Origin: Thioalbus denitrificans
GTDB lineage: Bacteria; Pseudomonadota; Gammaproteobacteria; DSM-26407
Length of the DNA: 64,000 bases
NCBI RefSeq assembly: GCF_003337735.1
Contig: NZ_QPJY01000008.1
Span: 1-64,000, forward strand
Direction: 5' to 3'
The notes beneath the pieces were generated by a model. That model had not been told where the DNA came from. It saw only the letters and a list, made by a program, of their open reading frames with translations, and did not search any database. Below, piece by piece: positions 33,153 to 41,674 of this stretch (its first letter is position 1; each line of letters starts with the position of its first letter). A program made the translations under genes and the position numbers.

Positions 33153-33638
33153 TCAGTCACTCGGCGGTGCTATCCGTGTGACAGCCTTTTCGCGCCAGGC
33201 CTCGTGGCAGGTAATGCAGGCCGTGGTGAGGTCATTGTAGGACTGGTTGGCCTGCGCCCAGTCACCGGCTCTCGCCGCCTCCAGAAGTGCCCTGCTGTGG
33301 GTGTCGAGAATCTGGTCGAAGGCCAGCAGCGCCTGCTTGAATCCGGCCTGGTCCTCGGCGGGCATGATGGACCAGGGGTTATGGTTGGGCGCCGGATGCG
33401 TGAAGATGAAGTGGGTACCCTGCTCGACCATCTGTTTGTTCTCCGCGAGGATGCCCAAGGTCATGGTGGCGGTCGCCTCACCCATCATTTGCATGAGTTG
33501 GCGGTAGGTCATGTCGGCGCGCTTCATCGACTGCACCAGGCCTTCCGCCGTCGTTGGAGGCTCCTGCGCCATCACGCCACCCACACCCGACAGCGCCGTG
33601 ATTAGCAGAAATACACCCATTGTGAATCTGGTATTCAT
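33153..33638 (-). CDS. Cytochrome c'-like (class II) periplasmic protein
   Basis: The 161-residue product has a signal peptide (MGVFLLITALSGVGGVMAQ), four predicted helices, and a heme-binding CITCH near the C-terminus (TTACITCHEAWREKA), as in class II c-type cytochromes. These bind NO/CO or act in electron transfer. The GGGAGGGC site precedes ATG 33638. It is not part of known transfer systems and looks like cargo or a borrowed host gene. Confidence 0.75.
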   Translation of the reverse strand: MNTRFTMGVFLLITALSGVGGVMAQEPPTTAEGLVQSMKRADMTYRQLMQMMGEATATMTLGILAENKQMVEQGTHFIFTHPAPNHNPWSIMPAEDQAGFKQALLAFDQILDTHSRALLEAARAGDWAQANQSYNDLTTACITCHEAWREKAVTRIAPPSD

Positions 33639-34482
33639 TCTTGCCCTCCCGGGAAATTATGGATTGTCAACGACAAACTATTGGACCATTGCCATGTAAA
33701 CCGTTTGTTTCCGGCAGAGGCTAAGATGTAACGGAACGTAACGAATTACTTATATATCGCTCACGGCAAACATAAGACTGACATTCTCACAAAGAATCAG
33801 GGTAAAGCAGCCTTTCCGGAGAACCCACATGCCTATGGAATGCTCCGGAAAGACCGCTCGCCAAGCGAGGGCCTCTCGACATGGAAACAGGAGTAGACAG
33901 GCGGCATCCGCGGACGGCAGATTGTGGCGCGGACACAGATGAGGAATGAGCCCCTGCAACGGCCCGAAAGCCCTCCCGTATGGCCTTCTGCGCATTGCCG
34001 ACCTGTGACCGGGGGCGGCAGGTCCTGATCGTCCGGGCGCGGTCATTCGCACAAAGGGGCACCGCCGTTCTCCGGCGACGGGCGACCGGCGAGATAGAAC
34101 GAAGGCCCATGGCCTTCCCGGGAGCGGCGCAACTCAGCACCCACCCCGGGAAGGCCACGAGCCGACTCGCCAGCCACGACCAGGCTCATGATGGAGAAAG
34201 GGAAAGAGCGCCGGTTCACGGCCGGCGCGGGATGGAGCAGGTCCCTCGGACCTTCAGCACACGTTGTCGTTATAGGAAGGGACCGCAGGGCCGGGACCCG
34301 AAGGCCCGCCTCTCTCCCCGGCCCGGAGAGGCTTCTGACGCCGGCACGAAGCCGGCAGGGCGCCACTGGTGCCGCAGTGGCCACGGGTGAAACCGTTTGT
34401 TTCCAACAATCTTACCATGACTCGAAGAGAACCAAGTTTCCGAGTCTGAAGTGGGCATGAGCTACACCACTACCCGGCGCTA
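33639..34482. other. 844-base intergenic region with structured repeats
   Basis: No gene is supported. It holds the repeat copy at 34288-34392. It also holds a 12-bp inverted repeat (34110-34121 GGCCTTCCCGGG and 34144-34155 CCCGGGAAGGCC) that resembles the last stem of the repeat copies at 38.9, 42.9 and 44.9 kb. The stretch AACCGTTTGTTTCC occurs near 33703 and near 34392. Both flanking genes are transcribed on the minus strand. Confidence 0.6.
34288..34392. ncRNA. Structured repeat, copy A
   Basis: Pseudoknot arms GGGCCGGG (34288-34295) and CCCGGCCC (34317-34324), with the second arm in the loop of hairpin GCCTCTC/GAGAGGC (34308-34314, 34326-34332). Then hairpin CCACTG/CAGTGG (34363-34368, 34375-34380). 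It is the most divergent copy, yet all stems keep pairing. An extra hairpin GCCGGC/GCCGGC is inserted. Confidence 0.6.
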
Positions 34483-34965
34483 CTAATCCTCTGTCTTCCC
34501 GGCCTTCGGGACAAGACGTCCATCAAAGACAAAGGGCTCGGGCTCACCCACCCCGATCTTCCCAAAATCGGGATGGGCCGGATTAAGGATGTAGTTGAGC
34601 TCAGCGGGGACGATGACCGAGGGTACACCCAGGACAGCGGATTCACCCGCCTCGATCCAGGCACTGCCGATGAGCTGAAGGAACCCCGGCGCCGGGGTCG
34701 CGTTCCATTCGTCGGGAAGGCTTTCCCGCGGCAGCTCGATGACCTCCACTGCCTCTGGTATGTCGACGGGGAACAGCACGAAATTGTCGCGAAGCTGAGG
34801 CACATCGAGGTGTACCAGCGTCTCCAGCACCGCACCGGACGATGAGCCGGAGGTGTAGACAGCTGGAATCCCCCTGGGGACCCAACGGCTCCCGACCAGG
34901 CGATTGCCCTCGCCACTGAAGGCATCATGAGCATGCCGCCGATGGGTCAGGCGCCAGGCCCGCAT
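34483..34965 (-). CDS. RES-domain toxin
   Basis: The 160-residue protein starts MRAWRLTHRRHAHDAFSGEG and has GSRWVPRGIPAVYTSGSSSGAVLETLVHLD, the R-x(n)-E-x(n)-S arrangement of RES toxins. RES toxins deplete NAD or ADP-ribosylate host enzymes. The start overlaps the antitoxin stop (TGATG). Confidence 0.88.
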   Translation of the reverse strand: MRAWRLTHRRHAHDAFSGEGNRLVGSRWVPRGIPAVYTSGSSSGAVLETLVHLDVPQLRDNFVLFPVDIPEAVEVIELPRESLPDEWNATPAPGFLQLIGSAWIEAGESAVLGVPSVIVPAELNYILNPAHPDFGKIGVGEPEPFVFDGRLVPKAGKTED

Positions 34966-35609
34966 CAGCTGTAGACACCATACTCGATGCGGGTCAGTAC
35001 CTCTTCAACCGCCTCGGCCCCCGCATCGGTATCGAGAAGGTCAACCGGCACCTGCCCTCCCAACGCGCGATTCGGTGCCTTCAGCCAGGCATTGGCGGGC
35101 TCGGAATCACCGAAGATCTCTTCCGCCCGTGAACCGATTCTTGCCAACCGGAACACCTTGTCCGACTGCTCAGGGTCCAGCGGCCTGTTCTCGGCCTTCC
35201 TCCGCTGGTAGGTACGCTTGTTCAGGCCGATGATATGCAGCACGCGGTCTTCCTTGATCCCGAGGAATGACATGAGCTCCGGCACGGTACGCACCGACAG
35301 CCCCTGGCGGATCTCCTCGGCCATGCGAATATCCCATGGCTTTCCTTGTTTTCGGTTGAATCGCCGGAGCTCGCCCTTGAACAGGACGGTCACAACCCGC
35401 TTTCTTTGCGGGTCACCGGAGTCCCTATCAATCTTGAAGCGGATCGACCGTTCAACCCTCTTCCCAGAACCAGGCTGACCCGAAACACGCACTACTTCCG
35501 GCTTGCCCTTTCCCTTTTCAGGCACCAGGACGGCCTTCAGCAGTCGCCGCCCGGCCTCCCGTGCGGAGGGGCGTTCATCAGCCGCATTCCCGGTCTTACT
35601 GACGCTCAT
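34965..35609 (-). CDS. Xre/MbcA/ParS-type antitoxin partner of RES
   Basis: The 214-residue protein has a C-terminal Xre-MbcA-ParS domain (GLNKRTYQRRKAENRPLDPEQSDKVFRLARIGSRAEEIFG...AWLKAPNRALGGQVPVDLLDTDAGAEAVEEVLTRIEYGVYS). The N-terminal 90 residues are longer than usual and basic. It probably represses its own promoter and neutralises the RES toxin. The ATG at 35609 (MSVSKTG) is preferred over one four codons earlier. Confidence 0.88.
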   Translation of the reverse strand: MSVSKTGNAADERPSAREAGRRLLKAVLVPEKGKGKPEVVRVSGQPGSGKRVERSIRFKIDRDSGDPQRKRVVTVLFKGELRRFNRKQGKPWDIRMAEEIRQGLSVRTVPELMSFLGIKEDRVLHIIGLNKRTYQRRKAENRPLDPEQSDKVFRLARIGSRAEEIFGDSEPANAWLKAPNRALGGQVPVDLLDTDAGAEAVEEVLTRIEYGVYS

Positions 35610-35718
35610 TTGCGATCCCACCCAGCCATGTCATCTGTCGTTAATCATATGCCAATTGTCTCAACGGATCGAGCTGTGATAAAAGGAGGGCCGCCCGAAG
35701 GCGGCCCTGAATACCCGT

Positions 35719-37974
35719 TCAGGCGGCCAGCTGCCGCGCCAGTTCCACCTCGATGCTGTCCCCGTGCGGATTCAGCACCTCGAGGCCCGTCTCCGGCATG
35801 TCCCCGGAGGTGGACTGGGCGACGGCGATCTTCTGGGCCATGAGGGTGAGGCAGGCGGTCTGCGCCGTCCCCTCATAACCGAAGAAGACCACCTCCACCG
35901 GCTGTTTCTGGCCGATACGCCAGGAGCGCCGGGCGGCCTGCTGCAGGGTGTAGACGTTGAAGCCCGTCTGGAGGAAGGCGATGGTCGGGAAGTCCAGGAG
36001 GTCGAGGCCCGTCTTCACCAGCTCGGGATTGGTGATGAGCACATCAATCCCCCGATCCACCTGCTCCATGATCCAGTCCTCCCGCCGGGCGGTGTCCACC
36101 GAGGCCCGCAACACCCCCGCCTTGAGCCCCGCCGCGGAGAGCAGCGCCCTGAGACGGGCGGTGGTGTCCCGGGTGCCGGTATAGACCGTGTAGGCCAGCA
36201 CCCGCCGGCCCCGGGCCTTCTCCCGGCGGCAGAGCTCGATGAGCGCCTCCTCCTTGGGCGAAGGCTCAGTCTCCCCGAACACCGACCCGGCAAAGGCCAA
36301 CAGGGTCCGCGTGCGGGGATGCTTCACCGCCTCCTCCCGGAAGCAGCAGTCCGGCCAGGCCAGCAGGGTGTTGAGCACCACGCCGAGAAGACTGTTGTCC
36401 CCCTTGCGCAGGGCCTCCTTCAGCTCCGCGGTCAGCGTCGCCTCCAGATTGCGATACCGGTTCGCCTGCTCCGGCGTCATGGGCACCTCGACGTAGCGCT
36501 CGTCGTAGCGCGGCAGGATGCCCTCGCCGATGTCCCTGAGCTTCAGGAACACGGTGAAGGGCAGCACGTAGCGGGCGATGCCCTGGGGCCCGAAACCCGG
36601 CCCCTTGACGGTGCGCACCGCCACCCGCTTGCCGCGGGCGGTACGGTGCGCCTCACCCTCCGACTCCCTGTAGATGTCCTTGAGCACCCCATGGGCGCGC
36701 ATGAACGCCATGGCCGCCGAGCCGAGGCTGCCGCGGCCGTTGGGCCGGAACCCGTCCTCCACCATCCGCCGGGGCATGATCCGCCACAGCAAAAAGAAGA
36801 GATCGTCGGCGTAGCCGCCCATGAGGGTTCCGGTGAGCAGCAGGACCTTGCGGACCTTGTTCGCCAGCACGCCCATGGCCTGGCCCTGGGCCGAGCCCTC
36901 GTTCTTGTACTCGTGCCCCTCGTCGACGATGAGCAGGTCGAAGAACTCCCGCGGCAGGTAGCGCTTGATGTACTCCGTGGGCTGGTAGCCCCCCTGCCCG
37001 AAGCCGAACTCCAGGGTGGCGAGCCGGCGCTCGATGCGCGCCGCCTGCCGGTCCCCGAAGACCAGCTCGCCATTCCCGTCCATGAGGTTGACGAACTCGT
37101 AGAGGTTGTCGGAGAGCATCTCCTCCAGCGCCGCCTCCCCGAAGGTAGCCAACAGCCGCTCAGCGGACTTCTTCCCGATGGTCGGGATCTGCAGCAGGGC
37201 CGCCCGCACCCGGTCCCGGGGACTGCTGGCGCGGCCCGGGCGGACCAGGGTCCACAGGGCCGCCCCGCAGGCGCAGCGGCGCCGGGCGTCGTCCGGGACG
37301 CTGCCACGGGGAACCGGGTTGTTCTCCCCGTCCCGCAGCACCTCCCCGCAGTCCGGGCAGGCGGCGTACTCCACCGTCTGCACGAACGACCGGGCACCTC
37401 CGTTGCCCTCCTCGGTGGACTTGCGCAGGTGATAGCGTCGAGTAGCCACCGCCGGCCTCCAGTTGAACCCCATGCGCATCCGCACCCGGCCCAGAACAAA
37501 GAACTCGGGTGCGTCGCTTGCCGGGGCGCCCACCATCCCGCGCAGGGTGATGAGCTTGCGCAGGGTGTCCGGGCCGTTCAACACCCAGACACGGGCCCCG
37601 GCGATGGTCTCCCGGATCTCGCGCCGCCACTTGTAGACCAGGTGCGGCGGCGCGATCACCAGGAACCGACGGGCCCCCTCGGCATGCATGACCGCCGCCG
37701 TGGCGATGGCCATCATGGTCTTGCCGGTCCCCATCTCGGCGTTGATCACCGCGGCCGGCTCGTTGGCGTCCGCCAGGAGCCTCACTGCGGCCTGCACCGC
37801 CTCGCGCTGGGAGGGAAACGGCTGGCGGGCCAGCCCCTCCATCACCAGGTCCCGGAAGGGATCCGGCTGCCCGTCATAGACAGGCGGGTTCTGACGGGCG
37901 ACGGCCTCGAGAAGCCCATCGCCGAAGTCCTCGACGAACTGCGACAGGGGAATGATGTTTTCAATGTTGCCCAT
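35719..37974 (-). CDS. SNF2/DEAD-type helicase of the ICE
   Basis: The 751-residue protein has Walker A NAEMGTGKTMMAIATA, a DEGH box (LLIVDEGHEYKNEG), TGTLMGGYADDLFFLL and a C-terminal helicase motif VI (LQQAARRSWRIGQ). A zinc-ribbon-like insert is present (CPDCG...CRCGAA-like, about residues 205-250). This is the SNF2-like single-stranded nucleic acid helicase found in conjugative elements. A long hairpin leader lies 28 bases upstream of its start. Confidence 0.85.
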   Translation of the reverse strand: MGNIENIIPLSQFVEDFGDGLLEAVARQNPPVYDGQPDPFRDLVMEGLARQPFPSQREAVQAAVRLLADANEPAAVINAEMGTGKTMMAIATAAVMHAEGARRFLVIAPPHLVYKWRREIRETIAGARVWVLNGPDTLRKLITLRGMVGAPASDAPEFFVLGRVRMRMGFNWRPAVATRRYHLRKSTEEGNGGARSFVQTVEYAACPDCGEVLRDGENNPVPRGSVPDDARRRCACGAALWTLVRPGRASSPRDRVRAALLQIPTIGKKSAERLLATFGEAALEEMLSDNLYEFVNLMDGNGELVFGDRQAARIERRLATLEFGFGQGGYQPTEYIKRYLPREFFDLLIVDEGHEYKNEGSAQGQAMGVLANKVRKVLLLTGTLMGGYADDLFFLLWRIMPRRMVEDGFRPNGRGSLGSAAMAFMRAHGVLKDIYRESEGEAHRTARGKRVAVRTVKGPGFGPQGIARYVLPFTVFLKLRDIGEGILPRYDERYVEVPMTPEQANRYRNLEATLTAELKEALRKGDNSLLGVVLNTLLAWPDCCFREEAVKHPRTRTLLAFAGSVFGETEPSPKEEALIELCRREKARGRRVLAYTVYTGTRDTTARLRALLSAAGLKAGVLRASVDTARREDWIMEQVDRGIDVLITNPELVKTGLDLLDFPTIAFLQTGFNVYTLQQAARRSWRIGQKQPVEVVFFGYEGTAQTACLTLMAQKIAVAQSTSGDMPETGLEVLNPHGDSIEVELARQLAA

Positions 37975-38001
37975 GGTGTGCCTCCAACGGTTGAGAAGAA
38001 G

Positions 38002-38040
38002 CCGGGGGCACACCACCCCTTCCGGGGTGTGTGCCCCGGC
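38002..38040 (-). promoter_or_regulatory. Hairpin leader, helicase gene
   Basis: On the plus strand GGGGGCACAC and GTGTGCCCC form arms around CACCCC/GGGGTG. It is 28 bases upstream of the start, with a GGAGG-like site between. Member of the leader family described in findings. Confidence 0.65.
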
Positions 38041-38099
38041 GGGGATGTGGATGGGGAGCGCGAACAGCGCTCTAGTTTTCTAGTCTCGCCAACGTGGAG

Positions 38100-38363
38100 C
38101 TAGGCGGTCGGACGATAAGCGTCGTATCCGCGAATCGATGTGTGTTCCACATGGCGCTCTTCAAAGGTCACCGGCTCGCCGGCAGCCTCCTTCGCGCGCA
38201 TGAACGTCGAGAGATCACAGTCCTCCTCGAGAAACACGAGGTCACCTCGCTGGTACGAGTACGGGGTGATCTCCCGGGCGATGCCCAGGCGTGTGATCTC
38301 GGCCCTCCGGACATGAAGCCAGCCGTGTCCGGGGTCCTGCTCGTAGATGTAAGCGGATTGCAT
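38100..38363 (-). CDS. Small ICE protein, unknown
   Basis: The 87-residue product begins MQSAYIYEQDPGHGWLHVRRAEI and is mostly beta-rich and charged. It resembles small accessory proteins with YxQ...GHGWLxV found beside ICE maintenance genes, but I know no function. ATG 38363 has an AGGAG site (ACGAGGAGCTG) and the hairpin leader upstream. Confidence 0.65.
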   Translation of the reverse strand: MQSAYIYEQDPGHGWLHVRRAEITRLGIAREITPYSYQRGDLVFLEEDCDLSTFMRAKEAAGEPVTFEERHVEHTSIRGYDAYRPTA

Positions 38364-38382
38364 GGTGCAGCTCCTCGTATGG

Positions 38383-38432
38383 AGCCGGAGACACACCACG
38401 CCCCTGGCAGGGTGGTGCGATCCCCGGCAGGG
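38383..38432 (-). promoter_or_regulatory. Hairpin leader, gene at 38100
   Basis: Arms GGAGAC...CACCACG and CGTGGTG-like partner GGTGGTGCGATCCCC fold around CCCCTGGCAGGG. Followed on the plus strand by CCGGCAGGGTTGAG, the common family edge. Confidence 0.55.
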
Positions 38433-38591
38433 TTGAGTGAAAACCGGCAGTGAACTACGCTGCCGGCATGGGACTGAAAGAGCACAACCTGGTGGTCGTG
38501 GAGGGTGGACGTGCCGTACTGGAAAAGGCGCTCCTGGAGGCGCTGTTCCGGGGCGAGGGCATCGAGACCCTCGAGGCGCTTGCCGCTCCCC

Positions 38592-38825
38592 TCAAGTCCC
38601 CTGCCCCGCCGCTGAAGATGGTTCGTTCGGGGCAGGCCCCTGCAGTTCCATCCGCGCCAGCAGCTCCTCGTCAATCAGACGAAGCGCCAACCTAGCGTCC
38701 GACCTGCCTTCCAGCGTCCGGATATCCGCCAGGTGCTTTGTGATGAAGGTCTGGCGATTCCGCATCTCCTCGAGCGTCGCGGACTCCAGCCAGGCGATGA
38801 AGGCCTTGATGGTCTCCTTGTTCAT
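38592..38825 (-). CDS. Small helical ICE protein, unknown
   Basis: The 77-residue product MNKETIKAFIAWLESATLEEM... is predicted helical and acidic. ATG 38825 has a CAGGAG site. It carries the hairpin leader and structured repeat B upstream. No family is recognised; the C-terminal 15 residues are proline/serine-rich. Confidence 0.65.
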   Translation of the reverse strand: MNKETIKAFIAWLESATLEEMRNRQTFITKHLADIRTLEGRSDARLALRLIDEELLARMELQGPAPNEPSSAAGQGT

Positions 38826-38845
38826 GGTGCTGCTCCTGAAGAAAG

Positions 38846-38893
38846 CCGGAGACGCACCGGTCCCCTGGCGGGGCGGTGTTCCCCGACAGGGTT
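38846..38893 (-). promoter_or_regulatory. Hairpin leader, gene at 38592
   Basis: CCGGAGACGCACCGG pairs with the CCGGGG-side sequence via GGTGTTCCCCG, with apical CCCCTGGCGGGG. The edge CGACAGGGTTGAAGG matches other copies. Confidence 0.6.
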
Positions 38894-38910
38894 GAAGGAG
38901 TGTGAAAGAT

Positions 38911-39060
38911 GGATCGAGGCCCTGAGGGGCCCGCACTTCCGCCCGATCCGGAGGTGCTTCGAGGGCGCGACTGAACCGCAGTCGCCACGGTTGAAAGCCT
39001 TTCCGCGGAGCCCGGTCCGGCCAGACTCCGGGGAAAGGCCCGTCCCCCAGAGGGGACGGG
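38911..39060. ncRNA. Structured repeat, copy B (full length)
   Basis: GGATCG (38911-38916) can pair with CGATCC in the loop of hairpin GCACTTCC/GGAGGTGC, forming a pseudoknot. Then follow CGACTG/CAGTCG and CTTTCCGCGGAG/CTCCGGGGAAAG, ending with CGTCCCC/GGGGACG next to the upstream gene stop. It lies between the genes at 38592 and 39068. Confidence 0.75.
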
Positions 39061-39067
39061 CGGGGTG

Positions 39068-39472
39068 TCAACGCTCCGGCATCGCATCCAGCGCCGCTTC
39101 GAGGGCCTCATCCACATCGGCCCAGTCCACCGAACCGCCGCGATCCTCGCCACGGCGGTAGGCCTCCACCAGCAGGGCCGCCGCCCGGAAGGCGGCTTTC
39201 TGCCGGCGGATCGCCTTCACGCTGGCATCCGGCGCCGGCCAGTCCGCTGAGGCCTCGATTGCCTGCTCCACGGTGAAGCACAACACCTGACCTGAGTCCC
39301 CCTCCTCCTCGAAATCATCGAGAAGCAGAGGAACCGCCGCCGTGTCCTGCCAGATCTCACCCTCATTGAACAGCCGCTCCGCCTTGGACACCGCGGCTTC
39401 GGCGTCATCGGCCTCGATGCCCACCTGCACCCGGTGCGTGTAGGGCAGTTCGTACTGAATGACATACCTCAT
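39068..39472 (-). CDS. ICE protein of unknown function
   Basis: The 134-residue product starts MRYVIQYELPYTHRVQVGIEADDAEAAVSKAERLFNEGEIW, a short-repeat beta-alpha pattern, then a helical second half. The GGAGGGTGAG site precedes ATGATG, so either ATG (39475 or 39472) may be used. It lies 14 bases after the methyltransferase-type gene stop in transcription order, probably the same transcript. Confidence 0.65.
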   Translation of the reverse strand: MRYVIQYELPYTHRVQVGIEADDAEAAVSKAERLFNEGEIWQDTAAVPLLLDDFEEEGDSGQVLCFTVEQAIEASADWPAPDASVKAIRRQKAAFRAAALLVEAYRRGEDRGGSVDWADVDEALEAALDAMPER

Positions 39473-39486
39473 CATCTCACCCTCCG

Positions 39487-40602
39487 TCACTGGATGGTCA
39501 GGATCCGGCTGTAGGTGGAACTCCCCACGGTGAAGTCGATGGCGCGGATCACGGGAACGAACCGGTCCGTGTGGATGCGGGTTTCGGTGACCGCTCCGGT
39601 CCGCTCGTTCACTTCGGTCTCCACCTTCACCTCCTTCTCCTTGTGGGTGTCGCCCTTGACCACGAAGGTCCGCCCGTCCTTCGAGCGGACCACGCCGGAG
39701 ATCTGACCCGCGGCCAGCGCGAGGGCCAGGTGCCAGCGGGACAGGGCCCGCAATGGCCGCCGGTGCTCCCTGGCGTTCGCCTGGAAGGTGATGCCAAAGC
39801 GATCCCACAGGGTCGGGCCACTCCGCGCCACCTCCTCGGCCAGCTGGCGGGCGTCCAGGCGCACGGTGAAGAAGCGGGGCTCGCCGCGGGGCGCCGGCGG
39901 CACGCGGTAGGGCGCATCCATCCAGGACCCGGGCAGCGGCAGGGCCATGACGTCACCCTTGCCCACCGCCGCCAGCAGCTCGCGCGTCTCCGCATCCACC
40001 GCACCATCCACCCGCTTGCGGACCCCGAACACCACCACCTGCTGGAAGCGGTCGGTGGCGGCCCGGAAGACGCGCAGGCGCGTGAAATGGCGCGTGAGCC
40101 AACCGGCGAACTCCGCATCGAGGGCATAGCCCGGGACAATCAGGACCAGGACACCGCCGAACTGGAGCGTCCCGACGGTCCGCTCGTAGAAGAGCTTCTC
40201 GAGGCGCTTGCGCCCCTTCCACTTGGCCGCCGAGGCGGCGGCCTGGTCGGCGACCAGATCGCCGTAGGGCGGGTTGAGCCACAACAGGCCGAACTGCCGG
40301 GGCTGAACCACCGTGTCCATGAGATCGCCATGGATGCAGCTGTCCAGCAGGGACTTGGCGTGCCAAGCCCGCTCGGCGTCATACTCCACGCCGAAGGACT
40401 CCACCGCGCCCTCGCCCAAAGCACCCAGATGATGGGCGGTCTCGGCAAGCGCCGTGCCCTCCCCGCAGCAGGGATCGAGAATCCGCATCGGGGCGTCCGC
40501 CGGCTGCAGCGCCGACAGAATCCGCTCGAGGGTCGCCTCGTCAGTCGGGAAATAGCCGTTCTTGATGAAATTGCGCGCCAGGCGCTGAAACATGAGAGCC
40601 AT
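39487..40602 (-). CDS. DUF6094-type class I SAM-dependent methyltransferase
   Basis: The 371-residue protein has a SAM motif RILDPCCGEGTALAETA and the catalytic NPPYGD (LLWLNPPYGDL), as in N6-adenine or N4-cytosine methylases. The C-terminal 100 residues are ICE-specific. Such orphan methylases are part of the conserved maintenance block of ICEs and may protect the element from restriction. Confidence 0.82.
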   Translation of the reverse strand: MALMFQRLARNFIKNGYFPTDEATLERILSALQPADAPMRILDPCCGEGTALAETAHHLGALGEGAVESFGVEYDAERAWHAKSLLDSCIHGDLMDTVVQPRQFGLLWLNPPYGDLVADQAAASAAKWKGRKRLEKLFYERTVGTLQFGGVLVLIVPGYALDAEFAGWLTRHFTRLRVFRAATDRFQQVVVFGVRKRVDGAVDAETRELLAAVGKGDVMALPLPGSWMDAPYRVPPAPRGEPRFFTVRLDARQLAEEVARSGPTLWDRFGITFQANAREHRRPLRALSRWHLALALAAGQISGVVRSKDGRTFVVKGDTHKEKEVKVETEVNERTGAVTETRIHTDRFVPVIRAIDFTVGSSTYSRILTIQ

Positions 40603-40631
40603 GAGTTTCTCCTCGGCTGTGTCGTTGAAAG

Positions 40632-40677
40632 CCCGGGGAGACGGCGCCCCACGGGGAGCGCACGACTCCCCGCGGGG
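40632..40677 (-). promoter_or_regulatory. Hairpin leader, methyltransferase gene
   Basis: CCCGGGGAGACGGCGCCCC is complementary in part to GGGGAGCGCACGACTCCCCGCGGGG. It lies 30 bases upstream of the start at 40602. The edge CGCGGGGTGAGTGG matches the family. Confidence 0.6.
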
Positions 40678-40727
40678 TGAGTGGATGGTTGAATCCCGGC
40701 GAGACTTGGCCGGCCGGGGTCCCTTGA

Positions 40728-40895
40728 CTATCGTTGGCGTCGAAAGGCGTTACCCCAGCCATGCTGGGACCAGTCGACACCGCCTTTGGTTGAGCGGAGC
40801 AGGCACCGCTGTTCCTGGCCCGGATGGCCCGCCAGGATGTGCTTTCGGCCGCAGATACGGCACGCCCGCCATTGCGGGTCGATAACACGCTCCAT
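40728..40895 (-). CDS. 55-residue zinc-finger-like small protein
   Basis: The peptide MERVIDPQWRACRICGRKHILAGHPGQEQRCLL... contains CRICGRKH and a later C, a partial zinc-binding pattern (C-x-x-C-x3-H...C). A strong site GAGGAG lies three bases before ATG 40895. It sits between the RadC-like gene and the methyltransferase gene on the same strand. It is too short for most gene finders. Confidence 0.6.
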   Translation of the reverse strand: MERVIDPQWRACRICGRKHILAGHPGQEQRCLLRSTKGGVDWSQHGWGNAFRRQR

Positions 40896-40905
40896 GGACT
40901 CCTCC

Positions 40906-41382
40906 TCAGACGAGACCGCGCTCGGCCATGCTCACCACCTCCATGCCGCCCACCACCAGGTGGTCGAGGAGGCGGACATCCACCAGCGCCAGCGCATCGC
41001 GCAGCCGCCGGGTGATGTTGCCGTCCGCCGTGCTCGGCTCGGGAACCCCAGAGGGGTGGTTGTGGGCCACGATCAGCGCCGCGGCGTTGTGCCGCAGCGC
41101 CGCCTTGACCACTTCGCGCGGGTGAACCGAGGCGCCGTCGATGGTGCCGAAGAAAAGCTCCTCGTAGGCAATGAGACGGTGCCGGTTATCGAGGAACAGT
41201 ACCGAGAACACCTCCCGCTCCCGCTCGGAGAGCTTGAGTGTGAAAAAGCGCCGGGAGTCCGCGGGACTTCCGAGCACGACACTGCCGTCCGCCCGGTAGC
41301 TCAGGCGCTTCTCGAGCACCCGGCAGGCGTAGTTGATGACCTCATCATCGGACAGCTCGATGATGGAGACAGGGTTGGACAT
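40906..41382 (-). CDS. RadC-like JAB/MPN-domain protein
   Basis: The 158-residue protein has the JAB motif [20 protein letters not shown] (H-x-H-x7-S-x2-D). Ahead of it is [36 protein letters not shown], the RadC (COG2003) signature without the N-terminal helix-hairpin-helix of chromosomal RadC. Such short forms are common on ICEs. ATG 41382 has GGAGGTG. Confidence 0.88.
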   Translation of the reverse strand: MSNPVSIIELSDDEVINYACRVLEKRLSYRADGSVVLGSPADSRRFFTLKLSEREREVFSVLFLDNRHRLIAYEELFFGTIDGASVHPREVVKAALRHNAAALIVAHNHPSGVPEPSTADGNITRRLRDALALVDVRLLDHLVVGGMEVVSMAERGLV

Positions 41383-41404
41383 GGGACACCTCCGTGCAGA
41401 ACAG

Positions 41405-41443
41405 GCCGGGAGGCGCCCCGGCCGGGGAGCGTTTCCCCGGCGG
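41405..41443 (-). promoter_or_regulatory. Hairpin leader, RadC-like gene
   Basis: GCCGGGAGGCGCCCCGGCCGG pairs with CCGGGGAGCGTTTCCCCGGCGGG. It is 22 bases upstream of the start. Confidence 0.6.
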
Positions 41444-41463
41444 GATTGAAGACAGATTTGAAG

Positions 41464-41545
41464 CTGGACCAAGGCCTGAAGACCCGCACCTCCTCCTGGT
41501 CCGAAGATGCTTTCGAGACGCCGCGATACCCACGCGGCCAGGGTT
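41464..41545. ncRNA. Structured repeat, copy C (lacks last stem)
   Basis: GGACCA pairs with TGGTCC, replacing the GGATCG/CGATCC pairing of other copies and so keeping the stem by two-sided change. Hairpin GCCGCG/CGCGGC follows. The next hairpin is weaker (GCACCTC against GAAGATGC). The last stem is missing where the antitoxin-like gene begins on the plus strand. Confidence 0.6.
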
Positions 41546-41674
41546 GGAAACCTTGCTTTTCAAGAACAGAGGACTGGGCAACCCTGTCCAATTCTTCCTC
41601 TTCATCGAACCATCGGACGGTTTGATGTACGTTGGGAACAGAACCATCCCACAGCGTTACAAAGGAGAGAGACC

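Noticed and set aside
38468-38695. Plus-strand frame MGLKEHNLVVVEGGRAVLEKALLEAL... (75 residues)
   Set aside because: The composition of its first half looks protein-like, but there is no ribosome site, it runs opposite to all neighbours, and its 3' third overlaps the gene at 38592. I keep it as a possibility only.
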